From JAQBXX01 sp947085325 (GTDB taxonomy: Bacteria > Pseudomonadota > Gammaproteobacteria > SURF-13), in assembly GCA_947085325.1 (NCBI GenBank), contig CAMTVY010000010.1, positions 124,001 through 188,000 on the forward strand: 64,000 nucleotides of DNA. Reading direction: 5' to 3'. The translations under genes were made by a program, and so were the position numbers. The first letter of the stretch is position 1; each line of letters starts with the position of its first letter. This document shows, in pieces, positions 7,169 through 16,378 of the stretch. Under the pieces are notes generated by a model. It worked only from the letters and a program-made list of their open reading frames with translations. It ran no database searches and was not told the origin of the DNA.

Positions 7169-9733
7169 TTACGGTGGCAGCAGGTTTTTCAGGCGATACA
7201 GGGTTTCGAGTGCCTGGCGCGGTGTAAGTTCATCGGGTTTGAGCGCGCGCAAGGTCTCGGTCAGGACATGCGGTGGCGTGGGCGCAAGCAGCGGCAATTG
7301 TGCGCTGTTCGCGGGCGGCATCTGCCCGCCCTGTTCGAGCGCGTACAGGCGCTGCTTGGCCTGTGTGATCACTGCCTGCGGCACACCCGCCAGCGCCGCC
7401 ACCTGCAGGCCGTAGCTCTGGTTGGCCGGGCCGTCCTTGACGGCGTGCAGGAATACTATGCCGTCGCCGTGCTCGGCCGCGTCGAGGTGCACATTGGCGC
7501 AGGCGGGCAACTGCTCGGGCAGTGTGGTCAACTCGAAGTAGTGGGTGGCAAACAGGGTGTACGCGCCGAGCCGTGCGGCGAGATAGTGGGCACAGGCCCA
7601 GGCGAGCGAGAGACCGTCGAAGGTGCTGGTGCCGCGCCCGACCTCGTCCATCAGCACCAGACTTTCACGCGTGGCGTTGTGCAGGATGGTGGCGGTTTCC
7701 GTCATCTCGACCATGAAGGTGGAGCGCCCGCCCGCCAGATCGTCGGAGCTGCCGATGCGGGTGAAGATACGGTCGATCGGGCCTATCGTCGCCCGCGCCG
7801 CAGGCACATAGCTGCCGATGTGGGCCAACAGCACGATGAGCGCGATCTGGCGCATGTAGGTGGATTTGCCGCCCATATTGGGGCCGGTGATGATGAGCAG
7901 GCGGCGGTTGTCGTTGAGCTCGATATCGTTCGGCACAAACGGCGTGTCGAGTGACGCCTCCACAATCGGGTGGCGCCCGTCAATGATGGTAATGCCCGCC
8001 GTGGCGCTGAGTTCCGGTGCGCGCCAGTCCAGGCTGTCCGCGCGTTCGGCGAGCGTGGCGAGCACGTCAATTTCGGCCAGCGCGGCGGCGCACTGTTGCA
8101 GCGGAATCAGCAGAGTGACCAGCGCTTCGAGCAACTGGTCGTACAGCATTTTTTCGCGCGCCAGCGCACGTTCAGCGGCGGAGAGCGCCTTGTCTTCGAA
8201 GCTTTTCAGTTCCGGCGTGATGTAGCGTTCGGCGCCTTTCAGTGTCTGGCGGCGTTGGTAGTCGTCAGGAATTTTGCCGGACTGGGCGCGGCTGACTTCA
8301 ATGTAATAACCGTGTACGCGATTGTAATTCACCTTGAGCGTAGCGATGCCGGTGCGCTCACGCTCGCGCGTCTCCAGCGCCAGCAGATAGCCGCCCGCGT
8401 TCTCGCGTAATTCGCGCAACTCGTCCAGCTCGGCATCGAAGCCGGGCGCGATCACGCCGCCGTCGCGGATCAGCATGGGCGGGTTTTCCACCAGCGTCCG
8501 CAGCAGGTGCTGATGCAGGGCGGCATGGTCGCCGGTCTGCTGCGCCAGTTCAGCGATGCGCGGTGCATCCAGCCGAACCAGCAGGGCATGCACGGCGGGC
8601 AGCAAGCCGAGCGCCGTGCGCAGTTGCGCGAGATCACGCGGGCGGGCCGATTTGAGCGCCACCCGCGCGAGGATGCGTTCGATATCGCCGATGCCGCGCA
8701 ATACCTCATGCAACGGCTGATAGCGCTGATCTTCCAGCAGCACGCCGAGGCTGTGCTGACGCATGCGCAGCACGCTGTGGTTGCGCAACGGCCGGTTGAT
8801 CCAGCGCTTGAGCAAGCGGCTGCCCATGGCGGTGGCAGTGTGATCGAGCACGCCGCAGAGGGTGTGCTGGTGCGCGCCCGACAGGCTGAACTCGATCTCC
8901 AGATTGCGGCGGCTGGCGGCATCGAGCAGCAGGGCGTCGCTGCGGTTTTCCAGGCTGAGCGTGTGCAGGTGGGGCAGGCGGCTGCGCTGTGTGTCCTGCA
9001 CGTAGGCCAGCAGGGCGCCCGCTGCGGCGATACCCAGCAGCGCCTGCGCGCAGCCGAAACCGGCCAGGTCGCGGGTGCCGAATTGGGTGCACAGCAGGCG
9101 CGTGGCCGTGTCGAGGTCGAAGTGCCACGGTGCCACCCGCCGTACGCCACGCCAGCCGTTCAGCGCTGCGATGGGGGCCAGGGCCTCGTTCACCAGTATT
9201 TCCGCCGGTCGCAGACGCTCAAGCTCGATCGCCAGCGCCTCTTCTCCCTCCATCTCGAGCACGCTGAAGCGGCCGCCTCCCAGATCGAGCGCCGCCAGCC
9301 CGAACCGGCCCTGCTGGGCATGCAGGCAGACGATCAGGGCGTCGCGCCGCTCCTCCAGCAGCGCCTCGTCGGTGACCGTGCCGGGTGTGATGATGCGCGC
9401 CACTTTGCGCTCCACCGGGCCCTTGCTCCTGGCCGGATCGCCGACCTGTTCGCAGACCGCGACCGACTCCCCGGCGCGCACCAGCCGCGCAAGATAGACG
9501 TCGGCGGCATGATAGGGCACGCCCGCCATCGGGATCGGCGCGCCGCCCGACTGGCCGCGCGCCGTGAGCGTGATGTCGAGCAGGCGGGCGGCCTTGCGCG
9601 CGTCCTCGAAAAACAGTTCGTAGAAATCCCCCATGCGGTAAAACAGCAGCGTATCCGGGTGTTCGGCCTTGATGCGCAGATATTGCTGCATGACGGGCGT
9701 GTGCTGCGCCCCTGGGGTGTCGGGTTTGTTCAT
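7169..9733 (-). CDS. mutS: DNA mismatch repair protein MutS
   Basis: An 854-residue protein, the normal MutS length. The N-terminal mismatch-binding domain has the Phe-x-Glu mark (MGDFYELFFEDA, near residue 37). The connector, core and clamp domains follow, and then the ATPase with Walker A GPNMGGKSTYMRQ near residue 620, DEVGRGTSTFDG and THYFELT. The C-terminus is about 50 residues of the dimerisation tail. It recognises base mismatches and recruits MutL. It stands alone between the metY promoter region and yciB. No mutL is in the window. Confidence 0.97.
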   Translation of the reverse strand: MNKPDTPGAQHTPVMQQYLRIKAEHPDTLLFYRMGDFYELFFEDARKAARLLDITLTARGQSGGAPIPMAGVPYHAADVYLARLVRAGESVAVCEQVGDPARSKGPVERKVARIITPGTVTDEALLEERRDALIVCLHAQQGRFGLAALDLGGGRFSVLEMEGEEALAIELERLRPAEILVNEALAPIAALNGWRGVRRVAPWHFDLDTATRLLCTQFGTRDLAGFGCAQALLGIAAAGALLAYVQDTQRSRLPHLHTLSLENRSDALLLDAASRRNLEIEFSLSGAHQHTLCGVLDHTATAMGSRLLKRWINRPLRNHSVLRMRQHSLGVLLEDQRYQPLHEVLRGIGDIERILARVALKSARPRDLAQLRTALGLLPAVHALLVRLDAPRIAELAQQTGDHAALHQHLLRTLVENPPMLIRDGGVIAPGFDAELDELRELRENAGGYLLALETRERERTGIATLKVNYNRVHGYYIEVSRAQSGKIPDDYQRRQTLKGAERYITPELKSFEDKALSAAERALAREKMLYDQLLEALVTLLIPLQQCAAALAEIDVLATLAERADSLDWRAPELSATAGITIIDGRHPIVEASLDTPFVPNDIELNDNRRLLIITGPNMGGKSTYMRQIALIVLLAHIGSYVPAARATIGPIDRIFTRIGSSDDLAGGRSTFMVEMTETATILHNATRESLVLMDEVGRGTSTFDGLSLAWACAHYLAARLGAYTLFATHYFELTTLPEQLPACANVHLDAAEHGDGIVFLHAVKDGPANQSYGLQVAALAGVPQAVITQAKQRLYALEQGGQMPPANSAQLPLLAPTPPHVLTETLRALKPDELTPRQALETLYRLKNLLPP

Positions 9734-9821
9734 CTTGCCAGTGTAGCGAAACTGCGGAGGCCTTGTCTGTCCGGTATTGCTTGCGCCAAGCCCGTTCTGG
9801 CGCGGCAGAGCGGGTTATTAC

Positions 9822-9850
9822 TTGAACCAGCAGGGAATTTTTTGTATAGT
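9822..9850 (+). promoter_or_regulatory. Sigma-70 promoter of the initiator tRNA/rimP operon
   Basis: TTGAAC (9822-9827) and TATAGT (9845-9850) are separated by 17 bases. The expected start site is about 9857, five bases before the tRNA. The fit to consensus and position is very good. Confidence 0.85.
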
Positions 9851-9861
9851 AGCTGGTCTAT

Positions 9862-9938
9862 TGCGGGGTGGAGCAGTCTGGCAGCTCGTCGGGCTCATAA
9901 CCCGAAGGTCGCAGGTTCAAATCCTGCCCCCGCTACCA
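9862..9938 (+). tRNA. Initiator tRNA-fMet (CAT)
   Basis: A 77-nt cloverleaf with encoded CCA, anticodon CAT, and the three consecutive G-C pairs in the anticodon stem (GGG before the loop, CCC after) that mark initiators. The first base pair is mismatched, as required for formylation and for exclusion from elongation. Here it is T1 against T72 rather than the usual C1 and A72. The gene heads the rimP-nusA-infB operon, the standard metY position. Confidence 0.96.
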
Positions 9939-10004
9939 GAGTTATCGTGATGGGCCGGTTTGGCTGGGTCTGTAAGTGGGCCTGCATGTAAAGTGGTTTG
10001 AGGG

Positions 10005-10029
10005 AAGTGGGCCTTGTGCCCACTTTTTG
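10005..10029 (+). terminator. Attenuator-like terminator in the rimP leader
   Basis: AGTGGGC and GCCCACT pair around CTTGT (10006-10024) and are followed by TTTTT. It lies between metY and rimP, where gammaproteobacterial nusA operons often carry a partial terminator that allows tRNA production in excess of downstream genes and NusA feedback. Confidence 0.75.
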
Positions 10030-10044
10030 TTTGTGGGGGCGATT

Positions 10045-10509
10045 ATGCGCAAGGACTCCGCACGGTTGCAGGAACTCATCGCGCCGCTGGTGGCTGCGTT
10101 GGGCTGCGAACTGGTAGGTGTGGTACATGTGCCGCAGGGGCGCCATTCGCTGTTGCGGGTGTACATTGACAGTGCCGCCGGTATTACGCTCGACGATTGT
10201 GAGCGCGTCAGTCACCAGATCAGCGGTGTGCTGGATGTGGAAGACCCGATCAGGGGCCAGTATGTGCTGGAGGTGTCTTCTCCGGGACTGGAGCGGCCAT
10301 TGTTCGGCAAGGAGCAGTTTGCGCGCTTTGCGGGCCAGCGCGCCAAGGTGCGGTTACATACGCCCTTGAATGGCCGCCGCAACTTTACCGGCATGCTGGC
10401 CGGGATGCGTGACGGGCAGGTGGTGATAGTGGAAGACGGAGCGGAGTTTGCGCTGCCGTTCGAGAACATCGACAAGGCGCAACTGGTGCCGGAGTACAGT
10501 AGCAAGTAG
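10045..10509 (+). CDS. rimP: Ribosome maturation factor RimP
   Basis: A 154-residue protein starting MRKDSARLQELIAPLV. The RimP pattern GCELVGVVHVPQGRHSLLRVYID, TLDDCERVSHQISGVLDVEDPI and YVLEVSSPGLERPL is complete. The N-terminal domain and C-terminal SH3-like domain are both full length. It is needed for 30S subunit maturation. A longer frame upstream would run through the leader terminator, so ATG at 10045 is preferred. It is the first protein gene after metY. Confidence 0.95.
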   Translation: MRKDSARLQELIAPLVAALGCELVGVVHVPQGRHSLLRVYIDSAAGITLDDCERVSHQISGVLDVEDPIRGQYVLEVSSPGLERPLFGKEQFARFAGQRAKVRLHTPLNGRRNFTGMLAGMRDGQVVIVEDGAEFALPFENIDKAQLVPEYSSK

Positions 10510-10563
10510 CAAGAAGCGCGTATGAACCTGTGCGCCCGCTTTTTTCCTGTCACTTGCCACTTG
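10503..10563 (+). repeat. Inverted repeat between rimP and nusA
   Basis: CAAGTAGCAAG (10503-10513) and CTTGCCACTTG (10553-10563) form ten pairs with one mismatch. They enclose GCGCG...TGCGC and a T run at 10540-10545. The right arm runs into CTTGTATCTTG, which is the core of the repeat between infB and rbfA, so the two may be members of one dispersed family. Confidence 0.45.
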
Positions 10564-10595
10564 TATCTTGATAACTGTAGTTATTAGGTGACGCC

Positions 10596-12098
10596 ATGAA
10601 CAAGGAAATTTTACTGGTGGTGGATGCGGTGTCCAATGAAAAGGGCGTTGCGAAATCCATTATCTTCGAGGCCATCGAGGCCGCGCTCGCCATGGCGACC
10701 AAAAAACGCCACGGCGAGGAGATCGACGTGCGCGTTACCATCGACCGCGACAGCGGGGACTACCAGACCTTTCGCCGCTGGCGGGTGGTGGACAATGCCG
10801 CCGAGGATTTTCAGCCCGAGAGCCAGTTGAAGCTCATGGATGCCGAAGATGTCCGGCCGGGCATCACGCTGGATGAATACATCGAAGAGCCGTTGGAGTC
10901 GGTGAGCTTTGGCCGCATCGGTGCGCAGACCGCCAAGCAGGTTATTGTGCAGAAGGTGCGCGAAGCCGAGCGCGCACAGGTGGTGGAGGCGTACAAGGAG
11001 CGCATAGGCGAGCTGGTCACCGGTGTGGTGAAGCGCATCGAGCGCGGCAGCGTGTTGCTTGATCTGGGCAACAATGTCGAGGCCCTTGTCAGCCGCGACG
11101 ACATGATTCCGCGTGAGCCGGTGCGCTCCGGTGACCGCCTGCGTGGCTATTTGTATGAGGTGCGGGCCGAGGTGCGTGGACCGCAGCTGTTTGTCAGCCG
11201 TACCGCGCCTGAGCTGCTGATCGAGCTGTTCAAGCTCGAGGTGCCGGAGATCAGTTCCGGCCTGATCGAGATCAAGGGCGCTGCGCGCGACCCCGGCCTG
11301 CGCGCCAAGATCGGCGTCAAGGGCAACGATGCGCGTATCGACCCGGTCGGCGCCTGCGTCGGTATGCGCGGTTCGCGCGTGCAGGCGGTATCGAGCGAGA
11401 TTGCCGGTGAGCGCGTCGACATCATCCTGTGGAATGAAAACCCCGCGCAGTACGTGATCAACGCCATGTCGCCCGCCGAGGTACAGTCCATCGTGGTGGA
11501 CGAGGACACGCACAGCATGGATGTCGCCGTGGCCGAAGACCAGCTCTCGCAGGCCATCGGTCGCAACGGCCAGAACGTGCGTCTTGCCAGCCAGCTCACC
11601 GGCTGGGAGTTGAACGTGATGTCCGAGGCGCAAGCCGACGAAAAGAGCGAGGGCGAGTCCGAGGAACTGCGCAAGCTGTTCATGGAACAGCTGGATGTGG
11701 ACGAAGATGTGGCTGCGATTCTGGTGCAGGAAGGTTTCTCCAGCATCGAAGAGGTGGCCTATGTGCCGGCGCAGGAGATGGTCGCCATCGAGGAATTCGA
11801 TGAGCAGATCGTGGAGGAGCTGCGCAGCCGCGCCAAGGACGTATTGCTTACCCGTGCCATTGCCAAGGAAGAGGTGCTGGGCACGGCGCAGGCCGCACCC
11901 GACCTGCTCGCTATGGAAGGCATGGATCCGCGCCTGGCGCAGATACTGGCCAGCCGCGGCATAGTGACCATGGAGGATCTGGCCGAGCAATCGGTAGACG
12001 AGCTGCTCGACATCGATGGCATGGACGCCGAGCGCGCCAGCCAGCTCATTATGACGGCGCGCGCGCCGTGGTTTGCCGGCGAAGAGCAGGGTTCGTGA
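10596..12098 (+). CDS. nusA: Transcription termination/antitermination factor NusA
   Basis: A 500-residue NusA of full proteobacterial length. It has the N-terminal RNA polymerase-binding domain (1-130), an S1 domain (about 135-200, with ELVTGVVKRIERGSVLLDLGN), two KH domains (about 205-345, with IDPVGACVGMRGSRVQAV and QLSQAIGRNGQNVRLA), and two acidic C-terminal helix-hairpin-helix repeats (about 360-495). The repeats are expected to contact the alpha subunit and lambda N-like partners. It lies in the canonical place between rimP and infB. Confidence 0.97.
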   Translation: MNKEILLVVDAVSNEKGVAKSIIFEAIEAALAMATKKRHGEEIDVRVTIDRDSGDYQTFRRWRVVDNAAEDFQPESQLKLMDAEDVRPGITLDEYIEEPLESVSFGRIGAQTAKQVIVQKVREAERAQVVEAYKERIGELVTGVVKRIERGSVLLDLGNNVEALVSRDDMIPREPVRSGDRLRGYLYEVRAEVRGPQLFVSRTAPELLIELFKLEVPEISSGLIEIKGAARDPGLRAKIGVKGNDARIDPVGACVGMRGSRVQAVSSEIAGERVDIILWNENPAQYVINAMSPAEVQSIVVDEDTHSMDVAVAEDQLSQAIGRNGQNVRLASQLTGWELNVMSEAQADEKSEGESEELRKLFMEQLDVDEDVAAILVQEGFSSIEEVAYVPAQEMVAIEEFDEQIVEELRSRAKDVLLTRAIAKEEVLGTAQAAPDLLAMEGMDPRLAQILASRGIVTMEDLAEQSVDELLDIDGMDAERASQLIMTARAPWFAGEEQGS

Positions 12099-12106
12099 GG
12101 CTATAA

Positions 12107-14599
12107 ATGTCAGAGGTTACCGTAAGACAGTTTGCCGACGTGGTGGGAACCACGGTAGAGCGTTTGCTGGTTCAGCTGAGCGAGGCGGGCCTCGTGGGCA
12201 AGGGCGCGGATGACATCATCGGCGACAGCGAGAAGCTGCAGTTGCTGACCCATTTGCGGCGCAGTCACGGCGCGAGCGATGAGCTGGGAACCGCCGAGCC
12301 GCGCAAGGTGACACTGAAGCGCAAGACCGTCAGCGCACTCAAGCTGACCGGCGCGCAAGGCAAGGTCAAAACAGTGAACGTCGAGGTGCGCAAGAAACGC
12401 ACCTACGTCAAGCGCAGCGTCCTCGAAAGCGAAGATGCCGAGCGGGTGGCAGCGGAAGTCGCGCTGAAACAGGTAGCCGCTGAAGCTGTACAGCAGCAGC
12501 TGGAAGAGACAAAGAAGGCTGAAGCCCAGGCTGTCGCGCGCATCGAGGAAGATGCGCGGGCGCAGGTGGAAGCTGAGGCCAGGCTCAAGGCGGCGCAGGA
12601 AGCCGCTGCACAAGGCACTGCCGTAACACCGGCAGTGCAGCAGCCGGCCAAGCCGGTAGCCGCGCCTGAGAAGGTCGACAAGAAACCCAAGTGGCGCGGC
12701 GAGCGTGCAAGCGGTACCAAATACGGGCGTGAAGAGCTGCACATTGCCACCGACCTCTCGGGGCGGCGCAAGAAAAAACATCGGGCGAGCGGCGTGGTTG
12801 TCACTGGTGCGCCCAAGCACGGCTTCGAACGTCCCACTGCCCCCATCGTGCACGAGGTCGGCATTCCGGAAACCATCACCGTAGCTGAGCTGGCGCAACG
12901 CATGTCGGTGAAGGCCGCCGAACTCATCAAGGCGATGATGAAGCTCGGCAGCATGGCTACCATCAATCAGGTCATTGACCAGGACACGGCCGCCATCGTG
13001 GTGGAGGCGATGGGCCATGTGCCCAAGTTACTGGCAGAGAATGCGCTGGAGGCGGGGCTTGGGCAGGATGAGAAGCAGGCGGGTGACAAGGTCGCGCGCG
13101 CGCCGGTGGTCACCATTATGGGCCACGTAGATCACGGCAAGACTTCGCTGCTCGATTATATCCGTCGCACCAAGGTCGCGACGGGTGAGGCGGGGGGTAT
13201 CACGCAGCATATCGGCGCCTATCATGTGGAAACGCCGAAGGGTATGATCACCTTTCTCGACACACCCGGCCACGCCGCTTTTACCTCCATGCGTGCACGC
13301 GGCGCGAAGCTCACCGATATCGTGGTGCTGGTGGTGGCGGCCGATGATGGCGCCATGCCGCAAACCATTGAGGCGATTCAGCATGCCAAGGCAGCCTCTG
13401 TTCCGATCGTGGTGGCGGTGAACAAAATAGACAAGCCCGAGGCTGACCCTGAGCGGGTACGACAGGATCTGGTCAAATATGAAGTAGTGCCGGACGATTG
13501 GGGTGGCGACACGATTTTCACCAATGTTTCAGCCAGGACCGGCGAGAATGTAGATGCCCTGCTCGATTCCATACTGGTGCAGGCCGAAGTGCTTGAACTC
13601 AAGGCGCACATGGATGTTCCTGCATCCGGCGTGGTGGTGGAGTCGAGCCTGGACAAGGGCCGTGGCCCGGTGGCTACGGTGCTGGTGCAAAACGGTGTGC
13701 TGCGCAAGGGCGACATGCTGCTCGCCGGTTCCGAGTACGGCCGTGTGCGCGCGCTGCTGGATGAGAATGGTGCGCAGGTGGACGCAGCCGGGCCGTCGGT
13801 GCCGGTGGTGGTGCTGGGGTTATCCGGTACGCCCAATGCAGGCGACGACGTGCTGGTGGTGAAAGATGAACGCAAGGCGCGCGAGGTTGCGTTGTTCCGG
13901 CAAGGCAAGTTCCGCGATGTGAAGCTGGCGCGCGAGCGTGCCGACAAGCCGGAAAATGCCTTCACCCAGATGGAAGAGGGCAAGGTCAGCACCCTTAACA
14001 TCATCATCAAGGCCGATGTGCAGGGTTCCGCCGAAGCGCTGACGGAGTCGCTGAAGAAGCTGTCGACGGATGAGGTGCGGGTGAGAATCATCTCCAGCGG
14101 TGTCGGCGGCATCAACGAGTCGGATGCCACCCTCGCCATGGCGTCGCAGGCATTGCTGGTCGGATTTAATACCCGTGCTGATGCCACCGCGCGCCGCCTG
14201 GTGTCCGAGCACGGTGTGGATATGCGCTACTACAGCGTGATTTATAACGTGATCGACGACGTGCGGGCCGCGATGACGGGCATGCTGGCACCTGAATTCC
14301 AGGAGCAGATCATCGGGCTGGCCGAGGTGCGCGATGTCTTCAAGTCATCCAAAATGGGTGCGGTTGCGGGCTGCATCGTGGCGGAAGGCGCGGTGCGGCG
14401 CAATAATCCCATCCGTGTCCTGCGCAACAACGTGGTGATCTACGAGGGTGAGCTCGAGTCGCTGCGCCGCTTCAAGGACGACGTGAACGAAGTGCGCGCC
14501 GGCACCGAATGCGGCATCGGCGTCAAGAACTACAACGACGTCAAACCCGGCGACCAGATCGAGGTCTTCGAGCGCGTGCAGGTAACACGTAAACTCTAA
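12107..14599 (+). CDS. infB: Translation initiation factor IF-2
   Basis: An 830-residue protein. Domain order: an N-terminal IF2-N module, a long charged Ala/Glu/Lys linker, a second IF2-N module (about 248-300), and the GTPase domain with G1 GHVDHGKTSLLDY, G3 DTPGHAAF and G4 NKID (about 335-500). Domains II to IV follow and end in the fMet-tRNA-binding C2 region (GTECGIGVKNYNDVKPGD). It starts eight bases after the nusA stop. An internal start giving a shorter isoform is known in E. coli but cannot be assigned here. Confidence 0.97.
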   Translation: MSEVTVRQFADVVGTTVERLLVQLSEAGLVGKGADDIIGDSEKLQLLTHLRRSHGASDELGTAEPRKVTLKRKTVSALKLTGAQGKVKTVNVEVRKKRTYVKRSVLESEDAERVAAEVALKQVAAEAVQQQLEETKKAEAQAVARIEEDARAQVEAEARLKAAQEAAAQGTAVTPAVQQPAKPVAAPEKVDKKPKWRGERASGTKYGREELHIATDLSGRRKKKHRASGVVVTGAPKHGFERPTAPIVHEVGIPETITVAELAQRMSVKAAELIKAMMKLGSMATINQVIDQDTAAIVVEAMGHVPKLLAENALEAGLGQDEKQAGDKVARAPVVTIMGHVDHGKTSLLDYIRRTKVATGEAGGITQHIGAYHVETPKGMITFLDTPGHAAFTSMRARGAKLTDIVVLVVAADDGAMPQTIEAIQHAKAASVPIVVAVNKIDKPEADPERVRQDLVKYEVVPDDWGGDTIFTNVSARTGENVDALLDSILVQAEVLELKAHMDVPASGVVVESSLDKGRGPVATVLVQNGVLRKGDMLLAGSEYGRVRALLDENGAQVDAAGPSVPVVVLGLSGTPNAGDDVLVVKDERKAREVALFRQGKFRDVKLARERADKPENAFTQMEEGKVSTLNIIIKADVQGSAEALTESLKKLSTDEVRVRIISSGVGGINESDATLAMASQALLVGFNTRADATARRLVSEHGVDMRYYSVIYNVIDDVRAAMTGMLAPEFQEQIIGLAEVRDVFKSSKMGAVAGCIVAEGAVRRNNPIRVLRNNVVIYEGELESLRRFKDDVNEVRAGTECGIGVKNYNDVKPGDQIEVFERVQVTRKL

Positions 14600-14620
14600 A
14601 ATATAGATATTTAAGAGAAA

Positions 14621-14699
14621 AGATACAAGATACAAGGTACAAGTTAATGACAAACCCGTTCAGTATTTTCTTGTATCTTTCCCCTTGTATCTTGTATCT
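14621..14699 (+). repeat. GATACAAG inverted and direct repeats between infB and rbfA
   Basis: Sixteen bases at 14621-14636 (AGATACAAGATACAAG) are perfectly complementary to 14684-14699, giving a long hairpin. A third CTTGTATCT lies at 14670-14678 and a variant at 14634-14643. A related CTTGTATCTTG occurs before nusA (10560-10570). The function is unknown. It could be a dispersed repeat family or an RNase processing site in the operon transcript. Confidence 0.6.
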
Positions 14700-14705
14700 G
14701 CCTTT

Positions 14706-15086
14706 ATGAAAGAATTCAGCCGAACCCTGCGCATTGCAGAAGACATCAAGCGTGATGTCGCTGCCATGGTGCAAAGCGAGATCAAGGATCCGCGTGTCGG
14801 TATGGTTACCATCTCCCGCGTCGAGGTTTCACCCGACCTGGTGCATGCCAAGGTGTTTGTTACCCTGATGGATGACGGGCACGAACTTGCCGCCAGCCTG
14901 CAGGCGCTGAATCATGCGGCGGGCTACCTGCGTCGTGCACTGGCGAAACGGCTGCGACTGCGTATCGTGCCGCAGTTGCGCTTTGTGCATGACGAGAGCG
15001 TGGTGCGCGGTGCGCGCCTGTCCGCATTGATTGATGCTGCGGTGGCAGCGGATCGTGGCTCCAGCAAGGCGTATGACAAGCAGTGA
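14706..15086 (+). CDS. rbfA: Ribosome-binding factor A
   Basis: A 126-residue KH-like protein: MKEFSRTLRIAEDIKRDVA, then EIKDPRVGMVTISRVEVSPDL, VFVTLMD and RLRLRIVPQLRFVHDES. All family blocks are present. It assists 16S rRNA 5'-end maturation. The start at 14706 gives the normal family N-terminus, and the seven codons upstream come from the repeat. Its end overlaps the probable truB start. Confidence 0.95.
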   Translation: MKEFSRTLRIAEDIKRDVAAMVQSEIKDPRVGMVTISRVEVSPDLVHAKVFVTLMDDGHELAASLQALNHAAGYLRRALAKRLRLRIVPQLRFVHDESVVRGARLSALIDAAVAADRGSSKAYDKQ

Positions 15087-16011
15087 ACCCGTGACACGCC
15101 AGCGCCGTGGACGGGACGTGCACGGCATAGTGCTGCTCGACAAACCCTCCGGTATCAGCTCCAACGCAGCGCTGCAAATTACCAAACGGCTCTATCAGGC
15201 GCGCAAGGCAGGCCACTGCGGCAGCCTTGATCCGCTCGCCAGCGGTCTGTTGCCGCTGTGTTTGGGTGAGGCGACCAAGGTGGCGGGCTTCCTGCTGACC
15301 ACCGACAAGCACTACCAGACGCGCTGCCGCCTGGGGGTCACCACTACCACAGGGGATGCCGAGGGCGAGGTGCTGGCCGTGCAACCGGTCGGGGCGTACT
15401 CCATGGCAGAGCTGGAGAGCGTGCTGGCAGGCTTTCGGGGTGAGCAGCAGCAGGTTCCGCCCATGCATTCGGCACTCAAGCAGCAGGGCCAGCCGCTCTA
15501 CAAGCTGGCCCACCGGGGCTTGTCGGTAGAGCGCGCGCCCCGCACCATCAGTGTGAATGAGCTGCGGCTGGTGCATTACAGCGGTGACGAGCTGACCCTG
15601 GAGGTCGCATGCTCCAAGGGCACGTATATCCGCACGTTGGTGGAGGATATCGGCGTCCGTCTCGGTTGCGGGGCGCATGTTACTGCGTTGCGCCGCACTG
15701 GCGCGGGCGGTTACAGGGTGGAGGATGCCATTTCCCTGCCAGCCTTGCAGGTGCTGGCCGGACAGGGCCCGGAAAGCCTGGATCAGCTGTTGCTGCCGAT
15801 GCAGAGCGCCCTGGCGGGCTGGCCGCAGCTGCGATTATCCGAGGATTCGACCTATTATTTACAGCGCGGACAGGCCGTTTTCGTGCCGCAGGCACCAGCC
15901 TCCGGCTGGGTTTCACTGTATGCGGCGGACGAACGCTTTCTTGGTATGGGAGAAATGCTGGGGGATGGCCGGGTGACTCCGCGCCGCCTGATCAACTACC
16001 CCGCCTGCTAA
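15073..16011 (+). CDS. truB: tRNA pseudouridine(55) synthase TruB
   Basis: A 312-residue TruB. It has GIVLLDKPSGISSN, the catalytic Asp motif HCGSLDPLASGLLPLCLGEATK, the second block KGTYIRTLVEDIG, and a C-terminal PUA-like region ending in MGEMLGDGRVTPRRLINYP. It makes pseudouridine 55 in the T-loop of tRNAs. The start at 15073 (MTSSEPV) overlaps the rbfA stop and has AAGG upstream. A GTG a few codons later is an alternative. Confidence 0.95.
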   Translation: MTSSEPVTRQRRGRDVHGIVLLDKPSGISSNAALQITKRLYQARKAGHCGSLDPLASGLLPLCLGEATKVAGFLLTTDKHYQTRCRLGVTTTTGDAEGEVLAVQPVGAYSMAELESVLAGFRGEQQQVPPMHSALKQQGQPLYKLAHRGLSVERAPRTISVNELRLVHYSGDELTLEVACSKGTYIRTLVEDIGVRLGCGAHVTALRRTGAGGYRVEDAISLPALQVLAGQGPESLDQLLLPMQSALAGWPQLRLSEDSTYYLQRGQAVFVPQAPASGWVSLYAADERFLGMGEMLGDGRVTPRRLINYPAC

Positions 16012-16035
16012 ACTCCGGCCAGGCGCAATGCATGC

Positions 16036-16064
16036 TTCCCAAATCGGGCTGTTTCCGCTAAAAT
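16036..16064 (+). promoter_or_regulatory. Probable promoter of rpsO-pnp
   Basis: TTCCCA (16036-16041) and TAAAAT (16059-16064) are 17 bases apart, 45 bases before the rpsO start. The -10 is good and the -35 matches at four of six positions. rpsO commonly has its own promoter. Confidence 0.45.
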
Positions 16065-16108
16065 ATTGCACTCTCAATTGAATGAATGAACGTAGCCAGG
16101 AGCCGTAC

Positions 16109-16378
16109 ATGTCGCTCAGCGTCGAACAAAAGAGCAAGGTTATACAGGATCACCAGCGTGCCGCCAATGACACCGGGTCGCCCGAGGTGCAGGTCGCGTT
16201 ACTGTCCACCAACATTGACCAGTTGTCGAGCCACTTCAAGGCCCACATCCACGATCATCACTCCCGCCAGGGTCTGCTGCGCATGGTGAGCCAGCGCCGC
16301 AAGCTGCTCGACTATCTCAAAAAGAAAAATGTGGATAGCTACCGCAAACTCATCGCACGGCTGGGTCTGCGTAAATAA
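16109..16378 (+). CDS. rpsO: 30S ribosomal protein S15
   Basis: An 89-residue S15, the usual length: MSLSVEQKSKVIQDHQ, NDTGSPEVQVALL, HSRQGLLRMVSQRRKLLDYLK and YRKLIARLGLRK. It binds the central domain of 16S rRNA. The start is ATG at 16109 with AGGAG eight bases upstream. The upstream in-frame ATG would add nine non-family residues. It is followed by a hairpin and then pnp, as in most gammaproteobacteria. Confidence 0.97.
   Translation: MSLSVEQKSKVIQDHQRAANDTGSPEVQVALLSTNIDQLSSHFKAHIHDHHSRQGLLRMVSQRRKLLDYLKKKNVDSYRKLIARLGLRK

Noticed and set aside
8507..9991. 494-codon plus-strand frame over mutS and the tRNA
   Set aside because: It runs antisense through mutS and then through the initiator tRNA, so it cannot be a real gene.
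10611..11990. 459-codon minus-strand frame in nusA
   Set aside because: Antisense shadow of nusA with Leu/His/Arg-rich composition and no motif.
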